Shown here one piece after another: positions 1-7,454 of a stretch of DNA of 33,779 nucleotides (position 1 is its first letter; each line of letters opens with the position of its first letter). The position numbers and the translations under genes are program-made. The notes below the pieces were generated by a model, which was given only the letters and a program-made list of their open reading frames with translations, was not told where the DNA came from and made no database searches. Source of the DNA: Planctomycetota bacterium (GTDB lineage Bacteria > Planctomycetota > Planctomycetia > Pirellulales > Thermoguttaceae); NCBI GenBank assembly GCA_030611515.1, contig JAUWPQ010000014.1, forward strand, positions 1 to 33,779, written 5' to 3'.

Positions 1-198
1 CGGATTTCCTTCAGTATCGCAATGCCGGTTGACTTCGTCCCCACTCAAGCACGGTCCTAGACTTGACGCAATGACGATTCCGGCGTACCCTATATTCAGG
101 TGGTGTGATGCTCGCGTTGGCCTCTCCACGGCCCGTCGCGGAAAACCTGTAATGTGGGGCAGGTTCCATGCAAAGGGCTCGAGGGTTGGTTTGCCGTC

Positions 199-549
199 AT
201 GAAAACGCCTGAAACGAAACGCTCGGATTCGGTCCTTCATCCCTGCGTGATCGAATTGCGCGAGATGCTTCAATCGGTGTTGGGCGATGATTTCGTGCGA
301 CTGTACCATTACGGCTCGCGCGTCGAGGGCGGCGCCGAACCCGATTCCGACTACGACCTGCTGTGCGTGACCAAGCGGCCGGTGAGCCGGCAACAGAGGG
401 ATAAGATATTGGAAAAGCAAATCGATATTGAAGTCACCGACGACGTGCTATTCGATCTGCACTTCTACTCAGAGGAGCAATTGCGCACTCCCCCACTCTC
501 GTTCACTCCTTACGTGCAACACGCAACCAGAGACAGCATTGTCATATGA
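199..549 (+). CDS. MNT-type nucleotidyltransferase, probable antitoxin of a HEPN/MNT pair
   Basis: Small minimal nucleotidyltransferase of 116 aa. The signature GS-x10-D-x-D is visible: GSRVEGG, then the acidic pair in DSDYDLL. In characterised MntA/HepT pairs such proteins transfer AMP to the HEPN toxin and silence it. The stop overlaps the start of the HEPN gene by four bases (ATGA), so the two are translationally coupled. An in-frame upstream ATG at 154 would add 15 residues (beginning MGQVPCKGLEG), which do not resemble the family; ATG 199 (MKTPETKRS) was preferred. The fold and pairing are clear from motif and context; the antitoxin role is inferred from the family. Confidence 0.85.
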   Translation: MKTPETKRSDSVLHPCVIELREMLQSVLGDDFVRLYHYGSRVEGGAEPDSDYDLLCVTKRPVSRQQRDKILEKQIDIEVTDDVLFDLHFYSEEQLRTPPLSFTPYVQHATRDSIVI

Positions 550-953
550 CCCTTTCCGACGACCAACGCAAGCAGCTTGTAGCGATTCGAATGGCCAAGT
601 CGGATTCCGTCCTTGCCGATGCCTCGATGCTGGCGGAACGTGGTTCAAGTTCAAGTCTCAGCGCGGTCAACCGATGCTACTACGCCATGTTCTATGCGGC
701 TTCCGCCTTGGCGATTCACAACAACTGCGATTTCCACAAGCACCGTGCGGTGATTTCTTGGTTCAATCGCGAGTATGTAAAGACCGGCCGGTTCTCACTT
801 GAATTGGGTAAGTCGTTTCGAGCCACGTTCGACCAGCGGTGCGAGGCGGACTACGCCGACGTCGCCGCGTTCACCGCCGATCAAGTCGCGGCCATGTTCG
901 AGCAGGCGCGTCGCTTCGTGGCCGAAGTGAAATCGCTCCTCCAGGCGAGTTGA
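546..953 (+). CDS. HEPN domain protein (UPF0332-like), partner of the nucleotidyltransferase
   Basis: All-helical protein of 135 aa of the HEPN superfamily. The diagnostic stretch is AVNRCYYAMFYAASALA around residues 38-54, followed by an HKHRAVISWF segment and an ADYADV segment typical of UPF0332 proteins. HEPN partners of MNT proteins are often RNases carrying an R-x4-6-H motif near the C-terminus. I cannot see that motif here, so nuclease activity is doubtful and a binding role is possible. The start ATG overlaps the preceding stop codon. A strong hairpin follows the gene at 973-1000. Confidence 0.85.
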   Translation: MTLSDDQRKQLVAIRMAKSDSVLADASMLAERGSSSSLSAVNRCYYAMFYAASALAIHNNCDFHKHRAVISWFNREYVKTGRFSLELGKSFRATFDQRCEADYADVAAFTADQVAAMFEQARRFVAEVKSLLQAS

Positions 954-972
954 ATGGCACGACTGTAACAAA

Positions 973-1000
973 AACGGGCCATCCGCGCGGATGGCCCGTT
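973..1000 (-). terminator. Intrinsic terminator for the minus-strand PEP-CTERM gene
   Basis: A 12-13 bp perfect stem (AACGGGCCATCCG paired with CGGATGGCCCGTT) with a very small loop. Read on the minus strand it is followed by TTTTGTTACA, a T-run as in intrinsic terminators. On the plus strand only two Ts follow, so it probably serves the gene at 1030-1755 best, although it lies between convergent genes and may slow both. Confidence 0.7.
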
Positions 1001-1029
1001 CGCATGACCGATGGATCGGCCTTACCGCT

Positions 1030-1755
1030 TTACGCCGCTCGCTTTCGCCGCCATGCGTAGCCGAACAGGCCGATGAAAGCAATGCCCAAAAGACTAAAGG
1101 TTGAGGGCTCGGGAACTAACTGGAGGTTTAACACGGCCCAGTCCTGGGGTGTGAAGCGAGAAGCACCTGGTAGCTCGTAGAGGTGTTCCGTGACCCCATC
1201 ATAACCAAGAGAAAAGAAGATTCCCACGGAGTCTCCCGGTGTGACGTCAAGATCAGCAAGAGGGACACAAAATTCGTAGGTCACATTCGTGCTACCACTA
1301 CTCGCGCTGACGCCAGAACTAATCTTAATATCTTCGTTTACTGACAACATAGTATTATAGGCTATGTATCCAGAATATCCGCCTGGAGAAGGTCTGGCGA
1401 TATTAAGATCAACATAAGGGCTGGACAGATTGCCACTCAATGCTCCATCGTGGTCGCCGTCAATGTAAAAGCTCCAAACAACATCCCCTCCACTACCCCA
1501 CTGGCTGTCGACGCCCATGAACAGAGACGTACCATCGTGCTGAAAATAAAGATCAGAATTGTGTTCTCCGTCGCCGTCGCGTCGGTCCATTGTTATATTG
1601 AAAGCAGCACCCCATTCGCCTGGGCTCAGAATGCCATCAATTATCGGACTGGAACCGCGATAATCCGCACTGTAGGTTTCCCCAAGTGCGAAACTACCAG
1701 TGAGAATACAACCAATTGACACTAAACTCACAAGCAAAACATCCAACCTTCTCAT
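1030..1755 (-). CDS. PEP-CTERM secreted protein with a CBM9-like domain
   Basis: Secreted protein of 241 aa. It begins with MRRLDVLLVSLVSIG, a positively charged and hydrophobic signal peptide. The mature part starts with a PIIDGILSPGEW motif typical of CBM9-like/DOMON-type carbohydrate-binding beta sandwiches. It ends with the PEP-CTERM sorting signal: VPEPSTF, a hydrophobic helix, then WRRKRAA. Such proteins are cut by an exosortase and released to the surface or matrix. The start at 1755 has a strong ribosome site (GGGAGG) a few bases upstream. An in-frame ATG at 1833 would add 26 residues, but these come from a duplicated leader (see 1751-1893). Base composition is visibly more AT-rich than the neighbours, perhaps a sign of transfer. 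Confidence 0.85.
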   Translation of the reverse strand: MRRLDVLLVSLVSIGCILTGSFALGETYSADYRGSSPIIDGILSPGEWGAAFNITMDRRDGDGEHNSDLYFQHDGTSLFMGVDSQWGSGGDVVWSFYIDGDHDGALSGNLSSPYVDLNIARPSPGGYSGYIAYNTMLSVNEDIKISSGVSASSGSTNVTYEFCVPLADLDVTPGDSVGIFFSLGYDGVTEHLYELPGASRFTPQDWAVLNLQLVPEPSTFSLLGIAFIGLFGYAWRRKRAA

Positions 1756-1893
1756 CACACACCTCCCAAGAATTTGCGGGCGGCTTTGCGCCCTGGAATT
1801 GAAGAAACAAGTACCCAAAGTCAAGCATCTCATCGCACGTCTCCCTAAAAGTTGCGGGCGGCTTCGCGCCCTGGAATTAAAGAAACAAACACA
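1751..1893. repeat. 78-bp tandem duplication of the PEP-CTERM gene leader
   Basis: Two diverged copies of about 65 bp lie 78 bp apart (1751-1815 and 1829-1893). Each, read on the minus strand, contains a TTTGTTTCTT(T/C)AATTCCAGGG segment, a GC-rich hairpin (GGGCG...CGCCC type), a GGGAG ribosome site and ATGAG. Because 78 is a multiple of three, the distal ATG is in frame with the proximal one, and the reading frame between them is open. Confidence 0.75.
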
Positions 1894-2522
1894 GAACCTC
1901 GTTCACGCGAACACGCGGGAAATCGACTCACAGCGCGTGAGACGGATCAAGAATGCCGGCCGGGCCGATTCTGACAGGATCAGAATGCGGCGGCCGATTG
2001 CTATGCGGCCTAGCGATCCGACACAACAAGAAACAAAAAAAGGACGTCGGACCACGACCGCTCCAGAAACCCCGACCAACGGGGCAGAACAGAACAGCAT
2101 GGCCGACGCCCCTTGCGGGGCGCGGTCCAAGTGTTGCTTCTGTTCTTCAAGAGCTTTGGCAGCTCAGGTTGGTCGTTTTTCTGGAAGCAAAAACTTGACG
2201 CTCGCGCGTCGTTCGGTTGTTGTTTTGCGGCTGTCACTGGGCCGCCGATATCATGCGTTTACCTCATTGTCGTTGTCATCTCACATTCCACACTGCCAAA
2301 CGGCACATTGGAATATACAACCTATTGTGCGTAAAATACCGCCGATGTCAACAGTTTGACCGGCAAAAATATCGGGTTTTTAGGGGGGGATAGCCAAGAT
2401 CAATGGCGCGATACCCGACCCGCAACCCTAAAACCTCTCCCCTCGCCCCCTGTCCCCCGCCCCCCGCCCCCTGTACACTAATCGGTTTCCTAGATTTTCC
2501 TTGAACTGGCGGTGCGACTATT
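1894..2522. other. Intergenic stretch without a recognisable gene
   Basis: Nothing coding is convincing here: the open frames on both strands are low-complexity and overlap each other. A hairpin CGCCCC-TTGC-GGGGCG lies at about 2107-2122. A C-rich tract (separate entry) lies at 2439-2471. No clear promoter for the downstream glycyl-tRNA synthetase was found. Confidence 0.6.
2439..2471 (-). other. G-quadruplex-forming tract upstream of glycyl-tRNA synthetase
   Basis: On the minus strand there are five runs of four to six Gs separated by loops of one to three bases, which meets the usual G-quadruplex rule; the plus strand is the matching C-rich i-motif strand. The tract ends 51 bases before the glyQS start codon, so it would lie in or next to its promoter or 5' leader. 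Confidence 0.7.
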
Positions 2523-4133
2523 ATGGAAATGGAACAATTGGTGGCGTTGTGCAAGCGGCGGGGATTTCTGTTCCAGTCGAGCGAAATATACGGCGGGTTG
2601 CAAGGTTTTTGGGACTACGGCCCCCTGGGCGTCGAACTGAAGCGGAACGTCCGCGAGGCGTGGTGGCGCGACATGGTCACCGCCCACAACGAACTGGAGA
2701 CGCCGCCCGGCGCACCTTCGGCCTTCGAGATGGTCGGGCTGGACTGCTCGATCATCATGCACCCGCAGGTCTGGAAATGCTCGGGCCACTACGACTTGTT
2801 TCACGATTTCATGGTCGATTGCCGCGAGTCGAACAAGCGATACCGGTACGATCAGGTTTGCGGCCGCTGGGTCGAGTGCAAAGGGCAACGCATCTTCGTC
2901 GCCAGCGACCTGGGCGGTGACGAGGGATTGGAACTGACGCGGCACAAGGCGATGAAGTTCTTCAACCTTCGCGGCAAGGACGCCGGCGCCTTGGCCTGGG
3001 ACGGGGCGCTGATTTCATTGACCGCCTTGGAAGATTTTTCGCAAGTGCTAGGCCCCGACGCGAAAACTCTCGGCACGTTGACCGAGCCGCGCGAGTTCAA
3101 CTTGATGTTCAAGACCACAGCCGGTGCGCTCGGCGGCGAAGACGACGCGGTTTTTCTTCGCCCCGAGACCGCCCAGGGCATCTTCGTTAATTTCAAGAAC
3201 GTCTGCGACAGCACGCGGGTGCGTATACCCTTCGGCATCGCCCAGATCGGCAAGAGTTTCCGCAACGAGATCACACCCCGGAACTTCACCTTTCGCTCGC
3301 GCGAGTTCGAGCAGATGGAGATCGAGTTTTTCTGCCGCCCCGATACGTCGCCCGAGTGGTATCGCTACTGGCGCGACCGACGATACCAATGGTATCTCGA
3401 TCTCGGATTGGCGGGCGACCGGCTTCGGCTCCGCGACCACGATAAGGCCGAGTTGAGTCACTATTCCTGCGGCACGGCCGACATCGAATACGCGTTTCCG
3501 TTCCTTCCCTCCGGCGAGTTCGGCGAGTTGGAGGGTGTGGCCCATCGCGGCGACTTCGACCTGCGCAGCCACACCGAGGGCAAGCTCGTCCGCCAGGGCG
3601 ACAAACTCGTGGTCGAAACCGACGCCGAGGGGAAACCCCGCCATCGCGGCAGCGGCAAGGATTTGAGTTACTTCGACGATCAGACCAAGGAGCGGTTCAC
3701 TCCTCACGCTATCGAGCCGTCGGCCGGGACCGATCGGGCGACGCTGGCCTTCCTCTGCGAGGCGTATCGGGAAGACGAGGCCCCGGACGAACACGGCAAG
3801 CCGACCAAGCGGATGTTCCTGAAGCTGCACCCCCGACTGGCGCCGATCAAGGCGGCGGTCTTTCCGCTGGTCAAGAAGGACGGCATGCCCGAGGTCGCCC
3901 GCGAAATCTACAAAACCTTGAAGCCGCATTTTCCGGTCTTCTACGACGAGAAGAGCGCGGTGGGACGCCGCTATCGCCGCCAGGACGAGGTGGGCACCCC
4001 CTTCTGCATCACGGTCGATAGCCAAACTCTTCAGGACGGCACCGTCACCATCCGCGACCGCGACACCCTACGCCAATGGCGGGTCCACAAGGACGAGTGC
4101 CTGGGCGAACTCCAGGCGCGGTTGATAGAGTAG
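2523..4133 (+). CDS. glyQS: Glycyl-tRNA synthetase, homodimeric class II type
   Basis: Class II aminoacyl-tRNA synthetase of 536 aa that charges tRNA-Gly with glycine in the cytosol. It is the alpha2 (eukaryote-like, single-chain) form, not the GlyQ/GlyS tetramer. Visible family features: the N-terminal FLFQSSEIYGGLQGFWDYGP, the block RPETAQGIFVNF, motif 2 around GKSFRNEITPRNFTFRSREF with its catalytic arginine, and the C-terminal anticodon-binding domain with KRMFLKLHPRLAP and RYRRQDEVGTPFCITVD. It is somewhat longer than many bacterial homologues because of insertions after the first domain. The upstream sequence has no strong ribosome site. A second ATG two codons later is possible. Confidence 0.95.
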   Translation: MEMEQLVALCKRRGFLFQSSEIYGGLQGFWDYGPLGVELKRNVREAWWRDMVTAHNELETPPGAPSAFEMVGLDCSIIMHPQVWKCSGHYDLFHDFMVDCRESNKRYRYDQVCGRWVECKGQRIFVASDLGGDEGLELTRHKAMKFFNLRGKDAGALAWDGALISLTALEDFSQVLGPDAKTLGTLTEPREFNLMFKTTAGALGGEDDAVFLRPETAQGIFVNFKNVCDSTRVRIPFGIAQIGKSFRNEITPRNFTFRSREFEQMEIEFFCRPDTSPEWYRYWRDRRYQWYLDLGLAGDRLRLRDHDKAELSHYSCGTADIEYAFPFLPSGEFGELEGVAHRGDFDLRSHTEGKLVRQGDKLVVETDAEGKPRHRGSGKDLSYFDDQTKERFTPHAIEPSAGTDRATLAFLCEAYREDEAPDEHGKPTKRMFLKLHPRLAPIKAAVFPLVKKDGMPEVAREIYKTLKPHFPVFYDEKSAVGRRYRRQDEVGTPFCITVDSQTLQDGTVTIRDRDTLRQWRVHKDECLGELQARLIE

Positions 4134-4494
4134 AGTGCCTCGCCAAGCGTATCATTTCTCGCATGTTGCAACGTTTTTTTGCCCTGCCGGATTTCCGCAA
4201 ACCGTTAACGGAATTCCGCTACTCGTCGTAATCTCGACTGCAACGCGCCGCCGTCGGCGAGCCGCAACTCTTTGCAGTACGCAATCTTCGGCCGAAAATC
4301 CGCGCGAAAAAAACGATTGGCACGTTCGTTGCTATCCCCTGTGGGGCATGTAGGACAGGCTTTATACTCATTCATTTAGCCCGCCGTGAATACACGGCGG
4401 GCCGGGTTGAACACGGAAAACCGCTTCCCCCGGGTGTATTCACCCGGGGCTAAATGTCACGGAGTGTGCAAACCACTTTTCCCGGGAGCATATC
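4134..4494. other. Intergenic region upstream of the redox operon
   Basis: No convincing gene. An open frame beginning at 4135 has atypical composition and no ribosome site. The right third holds a two-hairpin repeat (4376-4454). A TATACT hexamer near 4362-4367 could be a -10 element, but no good -35 was seen. A GGGAG ribosome site lies just before the ATG at 4495. Confidence 0.5.
4376..4454. repeat. Two-hairpin palindromic element bounded by TTTAGC / GGCTAAA
   Basis: The outer ends TTTAGCC and GGCTAAA are complementary. Inside are two perfect hairpins: GCCCGCCGTG-AATA-CACGGCGGGC at 4379-4402, and CCCCGGGTG-TATT-CACCCGGGG at 4428-4449. The whole could fold as a cloverleaf. The same plan recurs at 30482-30547 inside a histidine kinase gene, and related ends occur at 16180-16246 and 21745-21769. 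Confidence 0.8.
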
Positions 4495-5709
4495 ATGGCT
4501 GCCACGAACGGCCACAACGGCGTTGGATTGCTGGAGAAGCTGGGTAAACTTGACAACGGAAAACCGCCCTTTGGTTGTATACAATGCGGACTCTGTGCAG
4601 CCAGTTGTCCTTTGGGGCCGGCAATGGAGTATCCGCCGCGGAAGCTGATCCTTCAAGCGATGGCGGGCAATCTGGACAAACTGCTGACCAGCCCTTCGCT
4701 GTGGATGTGCGTGTCCTGCTACGCCTGCTCGAAACGTTGCCCGAGGGGGATCGAACTGGCCGAAGAACTCTGGCCGGCGCTGCGCGACGCGGCCATGCAA
4801 GCGGGACATCAGCCGCCCGCCGAAATACAGGAGACGTTCCAAAACGTCTTCAAATACGGCAACGTGCTGGGCAAGTCGCCCCGCCAACGCCTCCAGTGGG
4901 CCAAGGACCTCGACGTGCGGGTGTTGGACCTCTCGCGCGAGCCGCGGCCGGTCGACGTCCTCTGGCTCGTGGGTTGCTACCCTTCGTACTATCCGCGAAA
5001 TCAGGTCGTTGCCCGCGCCTTCGCCCGGATTATGACCGAGTTGGGCGTCTCCTGGGGCATCTTGGGCACGAAAGAGAAGGCCGTCGGCGAGTGCGATCGG
5101 ATGTTCGGCGAGGAGGGATTGTTCGAGACCCTGGTCGAGCAGAACCGTAAAATGTTCGACGAGCAGGACTTCGGCAAGATCGTCGTGCTCGATCCGCACG
5201 CCTTCCGGGCCTTGCAGAGTTTCTATCCACGTTTCAACGCCTGGTATCCGGTCCAGCACTACACCGTGTTCCTGGAGGAGTACATCGAGCAACTCAAGCC
5301 GCTGATGGTCAAGCCGGTTGAGGCCGTGGTGACGTATCACGACAACTGTTGCGTGGGCCGGCGGTGCGAATGCTACGATCCACCGCGGCAACTGCTTGAA
5401 CTGATTCCGGGCGTGAAACTGGTCGAGATGTCCAGCAACCGCGACGACTCGCTCTGTTGCGGCGGCGGCGGGGGCGGAATGTGGCTCGACGCCCATATCG
5501 TCGCCAACGGCGGACGCCGGCTCTCCGACGAACGAGTCGAGCAAGCCGCGGCCACAGGCGCCGACACACTGGCCGTCTCTTGTCCCTATGAACTGTCGCG
5601 GTTCGAGGACGCCGCCAAAGTGACCGGCCTGGAGGGCAAACTGAAAGTCCGCGACATCATCGAACTATTGGCCGAATCGATGGATTTGGGCGAAAGGAGT
5701 ATAGCATGA
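4495..5709 (+). CDS. Soluble HdrD-like iron-sulfur protein (HdrC-HdrB fusion type)
   Basis: Cytosolic Fe-S oxidoreductase of 404 aa. The N-terminal HdrC-like part carries two [4Fe-4S] motifs: C28-x2-C31-x2-C34-x3-C38 and C72-x2-C75-x2-C78-x3-C82. The C-terminal half is the HdrB-like part with CCG domains. The second CCG domain is complete (C285-C286, C321-C322-G, C363). The first is degenerate: C161 and C200 remain, but DPH (233-235) replaces the usual CPH. No membrane segment is seen. It opens an operon: its stop overlaps the EtfB start (ATGA). In HdrA complexes such subunits take the high-potential electrons; here the acceptor is unknown and need not be CoM-CoB heterodisulfide. GlcF/LutA-type proteins are related, but the context favours an Hdr role. 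Confidence 0.88.
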   Translation: MAATNGHNGVGLLEKLGKLDNGKPPFGCIQCGLCAASCPLGPAMEYPPRKLILQAMAGNLDKLLTSPSLWMCVSCYACSKRCPRGIELAEELWPALRDAAMQAGHQPPAEIQETFQNVFKYGNVLGKSPRQRLQWAKDLDVRVLDLSREPRPVDVLWLVGCYPSYYPRNQVVARAFARIMTELGVSWGILGTKEKAVGECDRMFGEEGLFETLVEQNRKMFDEQDFGKIVVLDPHAFRALQSFYPRFNAWYPVQHYTVFLEEYIEQLKPLMVKPVEAVVTYHDNCCVGRRCECYDPPRQLLELIPGVKLVEMSSNRDDSLCCGGGGGGMWLDAHIVANGGRRLSDERVEQAAATGADTLAVSCPYELSRFEDAAKVTGLEGKLKVRDIIELLAESMDLGERSIA

Positions 5710-6479
5710 ACATCGTTGTGGTGGTCCGTCAGGTGCCCGACCTGATCGAGCCGCTGGAGATCGTCCCCTCCGGCGACGCGCTCGATCTGGACGCCGCCTC
5801 TTTCATTCTCAACGAGTCCGACGACCACGCCCTGGAGCAGGCGTTGTTGTTGAAGGAGGCGGGCGGAGGGAGCGTGACCGTGGTGGCGCTCGATTTCGGC
5901 GACGTGGACAATACGCTCTACACCGCCGTGGCGAAAGGTGCCGACCGGATCGTGAAAATCGCCTGCGACGGCGACACACCGCCCGCCCCGCGCGATTCGG
6001 CCGCCGTCTATGCCGAGGCGATCAAGCCGCTGGAGGCCGAGTTGGTGCTGGTCGGCGTCCAGGCCCACGACGAACTCGACGGCGGGCTGTCGCCATTCCT
6101 CGCCGCGGCGCTGGAGCTGCCTTACGTGGGCGTTATCCGCGGCGTGAAAGCCGACGACGCGCCCGGCACGGTCGCCGCTTGCAAGGAGTTCCCAGGCGCG
6201 GTCATGGCGCGGATGAGCGTCAAGCTGCCGGCCGTGCTGGGTATCCTCGGCGCGGACCAGCCGCCCCGATACGTCCCGGTCAGCCGCATCCGCGGCGCGA
6301 TGAAGACCGCGCAGTTCGAGGAGTCGGCGGCGACGTTGGCGGCCGGTGAACTGCTGCTTTCGGTCTCTCGCCTGTATCCGCCGGCCCCCGCGACCCGCGC
6401 CGAGATGCTCTCCGGCTCCGAGGAGGAGATCGCCGGCAGGATCGCCGAAATTCTTGCCGAGAAAGGATTGGTGAAATGA
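5706..6479 (+). CDS. etfB: Electron transfer flavoprotein, beta subunit
   Basis: Beta subunit of an electron transfer flavoprotein, 257 aa, within the usual length. It starts MNIVVVVRQVPD and has the conserved acidic patch ILNESDDHALEQALLLKE and the nucleotide-binding stretch VGVQAHDELDGGLSPFLA. The C-terminal ISRIRGAMKTAQF-like region docks on EtfA. In bifurcating Etfs this subunit binds a second FAD; whether this one is bifurcating cannot be settled by eye. It overlaps both neighbours by four bases, so translation is coupled with the HdrD-like protein and EtfA. Confidence 0.93.
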   Translation: MNIVVVVRQVPDLIEPLEIVPSGDALDLDAASFILNESDDHALEQALLLKEAGGGSVTVVALDFGDVDNTLYTAVAKGADRIVKIACDGDTPPAPRDSAAVYAEAIKPLEAELVLVGVQAHDELDGGLSPFLAAALELPYVGVIRGVKADDAPGTVAACKEFPGAVMARMSVKLPAVLGILGADQPPRYVPVSRIRGAMKTAQFEESAATLAAGELLLSVSRLYPPAPATRAEMLSGSEEEIAGRIAEILAEKGLVK

Positions 6480-7450
6480 GCGATCAAGACGTTCTTGTAC
6501 TGGCCGAAGCGCGCGGCGACGCACTGGCGGACGTGACCTTCGAGCTTCTGGCCGCGGGTCGGGAACTCGCACGGGCCACCGGCGGACAAGTGCTGGCCGT
6601 CGTGCTAGGCCCCAACGGCGCCGCACACGCCCCGGCGCTGGCGGCGGCCGATCGGATCATCGCCGTCGACGACCCTCAACTAGCCGAGTATTCGCCCGAA
6701 CCTTTCGCCTCCGCGCTTCGAGAGGTGGTCGAGGCCGAGCAGCCGCGGGCGGTGCTGACCGCCTCCACGTCGATCGGCTGGGACGTGGCGCCGTTGCTGG
6801 CCGCGCGGCTGGATGCCCCGTTGGCCACCGGCTGCCAGGCGATTCGCCCCGACGGCGACGGGCTACTGGTGACCGCGTCGTTTTGCGGCGGCAAGATGTT
6901 GGCCGAGTGCCGCGTCGCCGCCTCGCCGGCGATCCTGATGATGTTGCCGGGAAGCTATCGACCCACCGACGAGACCGGCAAGGGCGAACTGGAACAACGC
7001 AAACCCGCCGCTCCGCTCGAGCCGGGCGCGATCGCCTTCGAGCAATGGATTTATCCCGAGGCAGGCGACGTGGACATCACGCAGCAAGACGTGTTGGTCG
7101 CCGTGGGGCGCGGAATCCAACAGCAGGACAACGTCGAGTTGGCCGAGGAACTGGCCCAGGCGCTCGGCGGCGCGGTCTGCGCGTCCCGGCCGGTGGTCGA
7201 CCAAGGCTGGCTCCCCGCCACGCGGCAAGTCGGAAAATCGGGGATGATCGTCAAGCCTAAGTTGTATCTGGCCCTGGGCGTCAGCGGCGCGCCGGAACAC
7301 CAGGAAGGGATGAAAGGGGCCGAGTTGATCATCGCCGTGAACACCGACCCGAAGGCCCCCATATTCGACGTTGCCCACTACGGCGCCGAGGTCGACATGC
7401 TCGACCTGATGCCGGCGCTCAGCGAGGCCATCGCGGCCAGAAAGGGATAA
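6476..7450 (+). CDS. etfA: Electron transfer flavoprotein, alpha subunit
   Basis: Alpha subunit, 324 aa, full length. The C-terminal FAD domain is clear: VAVGRGIQQQDN, ASRPVVDQGWLP, RQVGKSGMIVKPKLYLALGV, SGAPEHQEGMKG and NTDPKAPIFDVAHYG. The arginine and the SG residues that contact FAD are present. With EtfB it forms a heterodimer that shuttles electrons between flavin dehydrogenases (such as acyl-CoA dehydrogenase) and a membrane or Hdr partner. There is no Etf-linked dehydrogenase in this window. The downstream gene begins four bases after its stop. Confidence 0.94.
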   Translation: MSDQDVLVLAEARGDALADVTFELLAAGRELARATGGQVLAVVLGPNGAAHAPALAAADRIIAVDDPQLAEYSPEPFASALREVVEAEQPRAVLTASTSIGWDVAPLLAARLDAPLATGCQAIRPDGDGLLVTASFCGGKMLAECRVAASPAILMMLPGSYRPTDETGKGELEQRKPAAPLEPGAIAFEQWIYPEAGDVDITQQDVLVAVGRGIQQQDNVELAEELAQALGGAVCASRPVVDQGWLPATRQVGKSGMIVKPKLYLALGVSGAPEHQEGMKGAELIIAVNTDPKAPIFDVAHYGAEVDMLDLMPALSEAIAARKG

Positions 7451-7454
7451 TGCC

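Noticed and set aside
1700-2359. Plus-strand frame of 219 codons across the PEP-CTERM leader.
   Set aside because: It spans the duplicated leader and low-complexity sequence, and the protein has no natural composition.
3048-4025. Long minus-strand frame opposite glyQS.
   Set aside because: Shadow of the synthetase gene, no recognisable protein, no ribosome site.
4135-4353. Plus-strand open frame of 72 codons after glyQS.
   Set aside because: It begins at the stop of glyQS, has no ribosome site and odd composition.
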